Part shown: positions 9,217 through 16,052 of the stretch, piece by piece | Layout: every line of letters starts with the position of its first letter | How positions within the stretch are numbered: position 1 is the stretch's first letter | Program-made: the position numbers and the translations under genes | Notes under the pieces: model-generated | What the model saw: the letters and a program-made list of their open reading frames with translations, nothing else | Told to the model about the DNA's origin: nothing | The model's database searches: none | Assembly (NCBI GenBank): GCA_964538875.1 | Contig: CAZIHO010000023.1 | Coordinates: 1-33,997 of the forward strand | Direction of reading: 5' to 3' | Source: CAZIHO01 sp964538875 | GTDB lineage: Bacteria > Pseudomonadota > Gammaproteobacteria > Chromatiales > Chromatiaceae | Length of the DNA stretch: 33,997 nt

Positions 9217-9388
9217 GGCACTGCTGGTATCGGGACTGGTGCTGGCCCTGCTGCTCGGCTGGCTGCTGGTTAACGAGGCCTATCGGCGCTTTGCCCGCCG
9301 TCATCCGGAGTTGGGGCCATTTCGCCGGGAGGGGAGCTGTGGCGCCGGATGTTCCTGTTCCGGTAGTTCCTGCGAGCGGAGTCCCTAG
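9209..9388 (+). CDS. 59-residue single-pass membrane protein with Cys-rich tail, overlapping rnfA
   Basis: This short frame begins with ATG inside the end of rnfA and encodes 59 residues. Residues 5-21 form one hydrophobic helix; a basic stretch (YRRFARRH) follows; the tail carries four cysteines as C44-x3-C48-x-C50-x4-C55. The 8-base overlap with rnfA implies translational coupling and membership of the rnf operon. The design resembles NqrM (DUF539), a small membrane protein needed for iron delivery to the NqrD/E centre. It could also be a degenerate stub of RnfB, whose N-terminus likewise has one helix followed by a Cys motif, or a FeoB-associated-type Cys-rich protein. The reading frame and features are seen; the function is inferred from design and position only. 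Confidence 0.7.
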   Translation: MIKALLVSGLVLALLLGWLLVNEAYRRFARRHPELGPFRREGSCGAGCSCSGSSCERSP

Positions 9389-9454
9389 GCGGCCGGTTGC
9401 CAGCCCCCCACCATCCCTAGCGTTCTGCTTTTCGACCCGTCCAGGGAGTCTGAC

Positions 9455-10255
9455 ATGCTCAATATCGGCATCGCCGGCGCCGCCGGCAAAATGGGGCGCG
9501 CCCTGATCCAAGCGGTGGCGGAGGCAGAGGGTATGCGCCTGGCGGTGGCCAGCGAGCGGGCCGGCTCGACCCTGATCGGCGCGGATGCCGGAGAGTTGGC
9601 TGGATTGGGGCGCAATCTAGTGCCCATCGAAGCCAGTTCCGAGGCCCTGATGGCCCGTCTGGACCTGCTGATCGACTTCACCGGACCGTCCGCAACCCTG
9701 GAGCACCTGGATTGGTGCCGGCGGTATGGCAAGCGTATCGTCATCGGCACCACCGGCCTGGACGCCGAGCAGACCCGCCAGGTGCGGGAGGCGGGCGCCG
9801 ACATCCCGTTAGTGCTGTCGCCGAACATGAGTGTGGGTGTCAATCTTTGCTTCAAGTTGTTGGATCTGGCGGCCCGGGTCATGGCGGACGCGGATATCGA
9901 GATCATCGAGGCCCACCACCGCCTGAAGAAAGATGCCCCGTCAGGCACTGCGTTGCGTATGGGAGAGGTTGTGGCCAACGCCCTGGGCCGGGACTTGGCC
10001 GAGGTGGCGGTGTACGGGCGCCAGGGCCAGACCGGCGTCCGGGATCAGCGCACCATCGGTTTCGAGACCATCCGCGCTGGGGACGTGGTGGGAGAGCATA
10101 GCGTCTGGTTCGCCACCAGCGGCGAGCGGGTGGAAATCGTCCACAAGGCGTCCAGCCGCATGACCTTCGCCCGGGGCGCGGCGCGGGCGGCCGCTTGGCT
10201 CATGAATCAGCCGCCAGGATGCTATGACATGCAAGACGTACTGGGACTTAGATAG
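9455..10255 (+). CDS. dapB: 4-hydroxy-tetrahydrodipicolinate reductase
   Basis: Reduces the dihydrodipicolinate intermediate with NAD(P)H in the diaminopimelate branch of lysine and peptidoglycan synthesis; cytoplasmic. The 266 residues match the family length. Visible are the N-terminal Rossmann motif GIAGAAGKMGR (residues 5-15), GTTGLD (near 98-103), and the catalytic/substrate segment EAHHRLKKDAPSGTAL (162-177) with the His pair and Lys. The C-terminal FATSGERVEIVHKASSR block is also typical. CAGGGAG serves as ribosome-binding site before ATG 9455. It follows the rnf block by 66 bases without a clear terminator, so co-transcription is possible but not functionally obvious. Confidence 0.95.
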   Translation: MLNIGIAGAAGKMGRALIQAVAEAEGMRLAVASERAGSTLIGADAGELAGLGRNLVPIEASSEALMARLDLLIDFTGPSATLEHLDWCRRYGKRIVIGTTGLDAEQTRQVREAGADIPLVLSPNMSVGVNLCFKLLDLAARVMADADIEIIEAHHRLKKDAPSGTALRMGEVVANALGRDLAEVAVYGRQGQTGVRDQRTIGFETIRAGDVVGEHSVWFATSGERVEIVHKASSRMTFARGAARAAAWLMNQPPGCYDMQDVLGLR

Positions 10256-10295
10256 CCAGGGGCAGGACCGGGGCTGCTTGGCCTCTGGTTCTATC
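10251..10295. terminator. Candidate bidirectional hairpin between dapB and the PilZ gene
   Basis: GATAG plus CCAGGGGC (10251-10263) can pair with GCCTCTGG (10281-10288), a TT bulge and CTATC (10291-10295); one pair is G-T. The hairpin begins at the dapB stop codon and lies between convergent genes. There is no clear T-run, so terminator activity is uncertain. Confidence 0.35.
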
Positions 10296-10336
10296 GGGGC
10301 GTTCCAGTTGCGCAAAACACCCCGAGATCCAGGTGG

Positions 10337-10702
10337 CTAATCCGCTTCAGTGCCCCAGGATTGGGTCAGGGATTCAATAAACCCATGGGTCGCCAGGGAT
10401 ACGTCCACAATCCTAAAGCCTACCCAGTAATGGTGACTGGTGTTGGCCTCGCTGCACCAAAGGCTTTCCGCGCCAAAACCAAACCGCCGCTCCGGCTGGC
10501 CGGCACAGCGCAACACCAAATCCAGTTGAAATATGAAATTACTCTCCAGGGGTTTGGAGGTAATCAGCATCAAACCGTCCGGATTCAGGTTGACCACTTG
10601 GCCCAATAACTCGTTGCGGAGCAGGTCGTAGGCCTCAATGATTTGGTCCGTGACCTTGCGTGGTACCTGGCGCCGGTCATCCGGCAATTTGGGTGGAGCC
10701 AT
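10337..10702 (-). CDS. PilZ domain protein
   Basis: Small (121-residue) single-domain PilZ-type protein, a family of cyclic-di-GMP receptors. The N-terminal arginine motif is present (DDRRQVPRK, i.e. R-x3-R). The second motif reads N-L-N-P-D-G, where the usual form is (D/N)-x-S-x2-G, so the Ser is replaced by Asn and ligand binding may be weakened. Start: an upstream in-frame extension exists, but ATG at 10702 has an AAGGA ribosome-binding site that overlaps the stop of the DUF1631 gene only 13 bases away. This indicates the two are one operon. Role is probably in c-di-GMP-dependent motility, adhesion or envelope control; the partner is unknown. Confidence 0.8.
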   Translation of the reverse strand: MAPPKLPDDRRQVPRKVTDQIIEAYDLLRNELLGQVVNLNPDGLMLITSKPLESNFIFQLDLVLRCAGQPERRFGFGAESLWCSEANTSHHYWVGFRIVDVSLATHGFIESLTQSWGTEAD

Positions 10703-10715
10703 TGGACAGCGTTCC

Positions 10716-13133
10716 TTAAATAGATTCCACTTTCCGCTGTAGCGCTTTCTTGATCGCCCGCAGCGCACTCTCCACAAAGGAATGGCGCGGCTTGGGAACA
10801 ATTCTGGCGGTGCCGGCGATCAACATCCTAACCAAGTCGATCAGGGGTTTGATTTCTGCCTGGAGGCCGGAACGATCCACAAACATGCACGTTGAACTCA
10901 TCGGGCTGAGCCAGGATAACTTGAGTCTGCGTCTTGCGGCGCTTTCGGTATCCTCGAATTCAAACCAGGTGCCGAATTGCAGGTGTTGCACCTTTTCCAA
11001 CATTTCCCGCTCCCGGACCTGGGCGGGGTCTAGGGACGGTTCCTTTTGGGGCTGGCTTGGTGTTGGGGTGGTGGGGGTCCGCAGGTCCTCCGGGGCCTTG
11101 GTCTCGGCCCGGTGATGAGCTTCACCAGCGGCGGCTGGCGCCGGGGACGCTGCCGGGGGGGCTGCCTCGCTGGGTACATGAAACACAGAGTCGGCGGGTG
11201 AGGATTTGGACCAGCCGAGCAACCGGTCCGGGTTCTGTAGCAGGCTGAGCACCTCATCCACATAGTGCTGATGGTAGCCGCCCAGGCTACCCAGGCCGTA
11301 TTGGACCTCTTCTTCTAGCAAACCACACACCCGGACCAGGTCGCTGCGTTCGGCATCCGATAATTTGGGCTCGAATAGCCACACCAGATCGTCGGCGATC
11401 TGAATGGCACGGCGCCAGGAGTCGCTTTGGTCGCCTTCCGGGTGCCGCAATAAAATGAACACCAACCGATCGGCCCAGGTTTGGATCAGGAATTGGCCCA
11501 CCGCGCTGGGCAAGGGGGTGCGGGACACCAGTTTCTGGATTTCCATGGCGGCCCGATTCTTGGCCATTTGCAAGCGTTCCTTGCCCTGCATGGTTTCCTT
11601 GGCGCGATTTTCCACTGCGTCCGCCTTGCGCCGGTACTCATCAACCGCCGCCGTGAACTGTTTCAGCAGGTCCGTGAATAGGGCTACGGTGGTCGGCTCC
11701 CGCAATACCCGGTCCACCACGCCCTGAATCTTGGGGAAGATGCCCCGTTTGACATCGCTTTCAAAGACCCACTGGCCGCCCGCTTCCACCAGCAAATCCA
11801 ATAGCAGCCGGGCCGGATGTTCGCTGTCCACCAGCAGATCCCGGGCCAACAGGGCCAACTTGAGGTATGGGGTATGCAGGTGGCTGAGCAGGGCCTTGGC
11901 GACGTTGGGGAGGACCGGGTCGTTCAGCATGTATTCGAACAACATGCCGATCAGGTCGATGGTGTCCGAGTCGATGCCCGCCATTTTTTCCCGGGGTATC
12001 CGGGCGAAGATTTGGTCCTGTTCCTGGTGGATGACCGCCTTGATCTTGCTAACAAAGGCCGGGTCCACGGCGATGTTGGGCAAGTCATCCAGGTTGCCAA
12101 GGGGGCTGATGGCTTGTTGTATCGAGGTGGGCTGCACCTGGTTCAGCACCGACAAGACTTCCTGGTGGACCGCCGCCTGGGCTGGCGTCTGGTAGCCCTC
12201 CCCCTGGGCGGCACTCCGCACGCCGCGCCCGGCGCCGGGGCTGGGGCTACTGGCACGACCCTGACTGCGCGCCATCAGGGACAGGATGCCGTCGAACAAT
12301 TCGGCGCCTAAGGCCGCGTCTTCCCGCCCCCCCGGTCCTCCGGGCATGGCCGGCGACTCCGCCGAGGCATCGCCGGGCGCCGCCCCTGGCTGGGGAGCTT
12401 GGGGGTCCTTGACGTCCCGGCCGGGTTGGCGCCCGCTGTGCCCGCGATTGACGGGGACCGCCACCGGCTTCAAGTTCGGCAAGATACCGGCGCTTTTCAG
12501 GTTGCCGTTGAATTCGTCATACACGTCCTTCAACTGGCGCATGACGAACTTATCCAACATCGCGTACAGGATCAGCTTGGACTTGATGTCCAGGGTGAGG
12601 GGCCGCAGGGCATTGCGGAAGGCTTCTACCAGCCGGGTTGGCCCAGCGGGAATTTCGGGCTCGTCCAACTTGCGGCCGAAATTGACCACCGAGAGACGCT
12701 GGCTGATGGCGTAGAGCTGGCTGTAATAGTTGGATTTGGCGGCACCAACCAGGTTGGCGATGGCCACCGTTTCCTCCAATTCATCCGGTTCCACCAGGGA
12801 CAATTCCGGCGCGTCCAAGGTGCCTGGCTTTTTGGGTGGTTCCGCCGGGCGGGGTTTTAGCAGACGGTCAAAGCCGTCGCTGATTTCCTGGCGGAACAGA
12901 TGTTCCACTTCGCCGCGCTTGCGCCGGATGGTTTCCTCGGCCTGGACGAACTGGCCGCGCACCAGGTTGCTTTCCGCCCGTTCGGCGAAGTCCAGCAGCG
13001 CCTCGTGGGTGCTGCCGAATAAATCCGCGAGCTGGGTGCTGATGAACACCAGCACCAGGTCCCGGTTTTCCCCCAACAGATCACGAAACCGTGCGAAGGG
13101 ATTCGGCGGGCTGAATTGGCTAGTCATGCGCAT
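10716..13133 (-). CDS. DUF1631 family protein (function unknown)
   Basis: An 805-residue cytoplasmic protein of the DUF1631 family, sometimes misnamed thymidine phosphorylase in databases; no such catalytic motifs are visible. It is mostly helical and is broken by two Pro/Ala/Gly-rich linkers (about residues 225-320 and 645-700). A C-terminal module of about 100 residues has the pattern G-TWFEFED...RLKLSWLSP...CMFVDRSGL, suggesting a small beta-barrel resembling PilZ; this resemblance is inference. Two possible starts, ATG at 13133 or 13127, differ by two residues. It lies between a 72-residue protein gene (47-base gap) and the PilZ gene (13-base gap), all on the minus strand. This context points to a c-di-GMP signalling role. 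Confidence 0.85.
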   Translation of the reverse strand: MRMTSQFSPPNPFARFRDLLGENRDLVLVFISTQLADLFGSTHEALLDFAERAESNLVRGQFVQAEETIRRKRGEVEHLFRQEISDGFDRLLKPRPAEPPKKPGTLDAPELSLVEPDELEETVAIANLVGAAKSNYYSQLYAISQRLSVVNFGRKLDEPEIPAGPTRLVEAFRNALRPLTLDIKSKLILYAMLDKFVMRQLKDVYDEFNGNLKSAGILPNLKPVAVPVNRGHSGRQPGRDVKDPQAPQPGAAPGDASAESPAMPGGPGGREDAALGAELFDGILSLMARSQGRASSPSPGAGRGVRSAAQGEGYQTPAQAAVHQEVLSVLNQVQPTSIQQAISPLGNLDDLPNIAVDPAFVSKIKAVIHQEQDQIFARIPREKMAGIDSDTIDLIGMLFEYMLNDPVLPNVAKALLSHLHTPYLKLALLARDLLVDSEHPARLLLDLLVEAGGQWVFESDVKRGIFPKIQGVVDRVLREPTTVALFTDLLKQFTAAVDEYRRKADAVENRAKETMQGKERLQMAKNRAAMEIQKLVSRTPLPSAVGQFLIQTWADRLVFILLRHPEGDQSDSWRRAIQIADDLVWLFEPKLSDAERSDLVRVCGLLEEEVQYGLGSLGGYHQHYVDEVLSLLQNPDRLLGWSKSSPADSVFHVPSEAAPPAASPAPAAAGEAHHRAETKAPEDLRTPTTPTPSQPQKEPSLDPAQVREREMLEKVQHLQFGTWFEFEDTESAARRRLKLSWLSPMSSTCMFVDRSGLQAEIKPLIDLVRMLIAGTARIVPKPRHSFVESALRAIKKALQRKVESI

Positions 13134-13180
13134 GCAACCTTGAGGAAGTCAAGACACCCTGTCGATCCCCGATGGTCAGG

Positions 13181-13399
13181 TCAATCATCTCCGTTGGGTG
13201 GGGCTTCCCGAGGGGTGGTCAGCAGGCGTTCCGCCTCGCTAGCCGTTTGGGCAAAGATGAGGCGTACCTTAGATGGGTCATCCTGGGCCTGCGCCTCTCT
13301 CAACCCCCTCGCGAGCCGCCGGGCACCCTGGTAATCCGGATGGACGTCGATGGGTTCTAATTGCAAGGGCGGGCGGATGCGGTAAATGTAATACGGCAT
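13181..13399 (-). CDS. Small hypothetical protein (72 residues) leading the DUF1631-PilZ operon
   Basis: The frame is open upstream, but ATG at 13399 has a GAGGA ribosome-binding site about ten bases before it and gives a compact protein beginning MPYYIYRIRP. The predicted product is hydrophilic, with no signal peptide, membrane helix or recognised catalytic motif. It begins with a short aromatic beta-like stretch, then a charged helical middle (RRLARGLREAQ) and a second helix (ASEAERLL). I do not recognise a named family. Position 47 bases before DUF1631 on the same strand suggests co-transcription. Confidence 0.6.
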   Translation of the reverse strand: MPYYIYRIRPPLQLEPIDVHPDYQGARRLARGLREAQAQDDPSKVRLIFAQTASEAERLLTTPREAPPNGDD

Positions 13400-13690
13400 G
13401 GGTTCATTTTCCTCGTATCCGATGCTGAATCCGGCCAAAGGATGGCATATCGTACCTGGTTCCCAACTTGGGCTGGGGTTAGTCAAGTGTGGCCGGATGC
13501 CGCCGACACAAGTTTATCCCATATTGATATCGGTCCCATAACGGAATATCGGAAAAAACGCCCCCAAAGCACTCAAAATTCCTGAGGGACCGGATGGCCG
13601 GCGCCGGTTCGCCGCCAGGGATAGCCGCCGGGCATGGCGGGGTGCCAGGGGCGGTGCCCGGCCGGCCCCACTGAAATAGGGGAGAGGTCC
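13400..13690. promoter_or_regulatory. Divergent intergenic region between the DUF1631 operon and the HDOD gene
   Basis: This 291-base gap must hold both promoters. A more AT-rich core (13500-13575) contains two direct copies of ATATCGG (13527-13533 and 13546-13552), whose starts are 19 bases apart, roughly two helical turns on one DNA face. On the minus strand this gives GATATC- and GATAAA-like -10 candidates, but no convincing -35/-10 pair. The stretch 13590-13680 is very GC-rich with short self-complementary runs and no recognised riboswitch. Confidence 0.35.
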
Positions 13691-14575
13691 ATGGTTTCCC
13701 AGCTTGCAGATCATTTTGCCAAGCCCGTTTGGGACCTGGTGCAGGGAGTGGAGCGCCTGGTCGCCCTTCCCCAAGCCTGGACGGAAATCAACCGCCTGAT
13801 CCGGGAGCAGGGCAGTGGGGCGGAGATTGCCCAGGCGGTGGAACTGGACACGGATCTGAGCGTGCGCCTATTGCGGCTGGTGAACAGTGCGGGTTATCGC
13901 TTTTCCACGCCGGTGGAAACCATTTCCCGGGCGGTCAGCCTGGTGGGGACCCGGGAATTGCGGGATCTGGCCATGCTCACCGTGGCGCGCCGCCTGTTCA
14001 CCGGCATTCCCCGGGATTTGATGGATCTTGAAACCTTCTGGCGTCGCTCGGTGGCCACCGGGGTATTCGGCTCCCTATTGGCGCACCGGCAACTGGTGTT
14101 GCATGGGGAGCGTTTATTCGTGATGGGCATGGCCCATGACCTTGGATTGCTGGTGATCTGCCAGCAGTTGCCAGACCAGGCCCGTGAGATTCTCTACGTT
14201 GCGGGGGACGATCCGGAGTTGTTACCCCCCGCCGAGTTGGATCTGCTCGGCTACCAGCATCAGCAGGTGGGGGCGGCCCTCATGTCCCGCTGGGGACTAC
14301 CCGCCAGCCTGGTGGAAGTGGCCGCCTTTCACCATGATCCCCACCTAGCGCGGGAGTTCCCACTGGAGGTGGCGCTTATTCATGTGGCCGGTCTGGTGGC
14401 CGGCGGCGATGTGCTGGGATTGGATACGGCAGCCATATTGGCCCGGGTGCAAGATGGGGTGGAGGAACGGTTTGACCTGACTCCCGCCGCGCTGGACGAC
14501 ATCCGCCGGCGCGGCGCGGATCAGATTGCCCAAACTGCCAGGCGCTTTCTAGAACCCGTCGCCAGCCGCCGTTGA
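13691..14575 (+). CDS. HDOD domain signalling protein
   Basis: A 294-residue cytoplasmic protein made almost entirely of one HDOD domain, a degenerate HD-type domain found in bacterial signalling outputs. Typical segments are visible: ALPQAW near residue 28, IAQAVELDTDLSVRLLRLVNSAGY (split here as IAQAVELDTDLS and VRLLRLVNSAGY) about residues 48-72, and the ISRAVSLVGTREL helix near 80-92. The HD motif positions FVMGMAHDLGLLV and AAFHHDPH are present, with later helices after them. The frame extends upstream, but ATG 13691 has a GGAGAGG ribosome-binding site and fits the family start. It is divergent from the DUF1631-PilZ operon. Many HDOD proteins link to c-di-GMP or chemosensory pathways; the exact role here is unknown. 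Confidence 0.88.
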   Translation: MVSQLADHFAKPVWDLVQGVERLVALPQAWTEINRLIREQGSGAEIAQAVELDTDLSVRLLRLVNSAGYRFSTPVETISRAVSLVGTRELRDLAMLTVARRLFTGIPRDLMDLETFWRRSVATGVFGSLLAHRQLVLHGERLFVMGMAHDLGLLVICQQLPDQAREILYVAGDDPELLPPAELDLLGYQHQQVGAALMSRWGLPASLVEVAAFHHDPHLAREFPLEVALIHVAGLVAGGDVLGLDTAAILARVQDGVEERFDLTPAALDDIRRRGADQIAQTARRFLEPVASRR

Positions 14576-14655
14576 GCTGCGGCGCGACGGGGACCGGCAC
14601 GGCGGGCCTGGGTGCGGGCGTCTGCGTTGGCGCATTTCCCTGGTTACCGGAAATC

Positions 14656-14667
14656 GCTAATATTAGC
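14656..14667. promoter_or_regulatory. Perfect 12-base palindrome upstream of sat
   Basis: GCTAATATTAGC is fully self-complementary and is the only AT-rich patch in the 202-base gap between the HDOD gene and sat, about 110 bases before the sat start. It contains TAATAT, which could be a -10 element, but no well-spaced -35 is visible. It may be an operator; the regulator is unknown. Confidence 0.35.
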
Positions 14668-14777
14668 CGCTGTTGATCCCCCCCGTTCGACGAGGAGGAC
14701 ACCGGCTGCCAAGATCCATTGCGGGTGCTAGCCGGCCGAGACCCTTCCCCCATACACCGCGAGGAGACCCCCCAGAC

Positions 14778-15965
14778 ATGATTAAGCCAGTCGGTTCCGA
14801 CACCCTCAAGCCGTTGTTCGTTTACGACTCGGAACTGCATCACCAGGTGCGCCGGGAAGCGGACACCCTGCCGTCCCTGGTCATCAGCTCCCAGGCCGCC
14901 GGCAACGCGGTCATGATGGGTGGCGGTTACTTCAGCCCCCTGCGCGGCTTCATGAATGTGGCGGACGCCATGGGCGCCTGCGCGTCCATGCGCCTGGGGG
15001 ACGGCTCCTTCTTTCCGGTGCCGGTGCTGTGTTTGACTAGCGATGTGGCCGGGATCCGGGGCGCCAAGCGCATCGCCCTCCGGGATCCCAACGTGGAAGG
15101 GGAGCCGGTTCTGGCGGTGATGGACGTGGAAGCCATCGAGGAAGTCAGCGATGAGCAAATGACCTTCATGACCGAGAAGGTCTACCGCACCACCGATCCC
15201 CAGCATCCCGGCGTGCAGGCGTTCACCAGTCAGGGCCGGTTCGCGGTATCCGGGCCGATTCAGGTGCTCAACTTCTCCTATTTCCAGCAGGATTTTCCAG
15301 ACACCTTCCGCACCGCCGTGGAAATCCGCCATGAAATCGCCGAGCGGGGCTGGCAGCGGGTGGTGGCGTTCCAAACCCGCAATCCCATGCACCTGGCTCA
15401 TGAGGAACTCTGCCACATGGCCATGGAGCGTCTGGATTGCGACGGGCTGGTGATCCATATGCTGCTCGGCAAGCTCAAGGCCGGCGACATTCCGGCCCCG
15501 GTGCGGGACGCGGCGATTCGCAAGATGGTGGAACTCTACTTCAAGCCCAACAGCGCCATGGTCACCGGCTACGGTTTCGACATGCTGTACGCAGGGCCCC
15601 GGGAAGCGGTACTGCATGCCTACTTCCGCCAGAACATGGGCGCCACCCATTTCATCATCGGCCGGGATCACGCGGGCGTGGGTGACTACTATGGCGCCTT
15701 CGACGCCCAGACCATCTTCGACGAGGAAGTCCCTGCCGGCGCCCTGGATATCGAAATTTTCAAGGCTGATCACACCGCCTGGTCCAAGAAGCTGGGACGG
15801 GTGGTGATGATGTGCGAGGCGCCGGACCACGCCAAGGAAGACTTCGTACTCTTGTCCGGCACCAAGGTGCGGGAAATGTTGGGTAGCGGCATCGCGCCGC
15901 CTCCGGAATTCTCCCGTCCCGAAGTGGCCCAGATCCTGATGGACTACTACCGGTCCACCAATTAA
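14778..15965 (+). CDS. sat: Sulfate adenylyltransferase (ATP sulfurylase, dissimilatory homo-oligomeric type)
   Basis: Interconverts ATP plus sulfate and adenylylsulfate (APS) plus pyrophosphate. In sulfur oxidisers it works from APS towards ATP, following APS reductase. The 395 residues match the single-subunit dissimilatory type. Active-site motifs are clear: QTRNPMHLAH from residue 199 (Q-x-R-N-x2-H-x2-H) and GRDHAGVGDYYG from residue 295. The family C-terminus LLSGTKVREML...PPEFSRPEVA is present. Start: the frame is open upstream from a TTG, but ATG 14778 has a GAGGAGA ribosome-binding site and the typical N-terminus MIKPVGSDTLKPLF. No APS reductase (aprAB) genes adjoin it, so sat stands alone and ends at a strong hairpin pair. 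The sequence resembles purple sulfur bacterial Sat from memory; that is not a database result. Confidence 0.96.
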   Translation: MIKPVGSDTLKPLFVYDSELHHQVRREADTLPSLVISSQAAGNAVMMGGGYFSPLRGFMNVADAMGACASMRLGDGSFFPVPVLCLTSDVAGIRGAKRIALRDPNVEGEPVLAVMDVEAIEEVSDEQMTFMTEKVYRTTDPQHPGVQAFTSQGRFAVSGPIQVLNFSYFQQDFPDTFRTAVEIRHEIAERGWQRVVAFQTRNPMHLAHEELCHMAMERLDCDGLVIHMLLGKLKAGDIPAPVRDAAIRKMVELYFKPNSAMVTGYGFDMLYAGPREAVLHAYFRQNMGATHFIIGRDHAGVGDYYGAFDAQTIFDEEVPAGALDIEIFKADHTAWSKKLGRVVMMCEAPDHAKEDFVLLSGTKVREMLGSGIAPPPEFSRPEVAQILMDYYRSTN

Positions 15966-15974
15966 CCACCTAGG

Positions 15975-15995
15975 GAGGCCGGTGCGCCCGGCCTC
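15975..15995. terminator. First hairpin downstream of sat
   Basis: GAGGCCGG (15975-15982) and CCGGCCTC (15988-15995) form a perfect 8-base stem with a 5-base loop, 9 bases after the sat stop codon. No T-run follows directly; it works as part of a tandem pair with the next hairpin. Confidence 0.5.
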
Positions 15996-16008
15996 GACCC
16001 CATAACAA

Positions 16009-16039
16009 GGCCGCGGCAGCTCAACAGCTTGCCGCGGCC
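16009..16039. terminator. Bidirectional terminator between sat and the phosphoribulokinase gene
   Basis: GGCCGCGGCA (16009-16018) pairs perfectly with TGCCGCGGCC (16030-16039); an inner GCT/AGC can extend the stem. GGGTTTT follows on the plus strand and TTGTTAT on the minus strand. It sits between two convergent genes, 13 bases from the minus-strand stop codon, which is where a shared terminator is expected. Confidence 0.7.
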
Positions 16040-16052
16040 TATGGGTTTTGGC

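Noticed and set aside
10716..13133. Thymidine phosphorylase, a name often attached to DUF1631 proteins
   Set aside because: No phosphorylase motif is visible; the name appears to be a propagated error.
14376..15830. 484-residue open frame antisense to sat and the HDOD end
   Set aside because: Crosses a gene boundary and opposes well-conserved sat codons; a codon-bias artefact.
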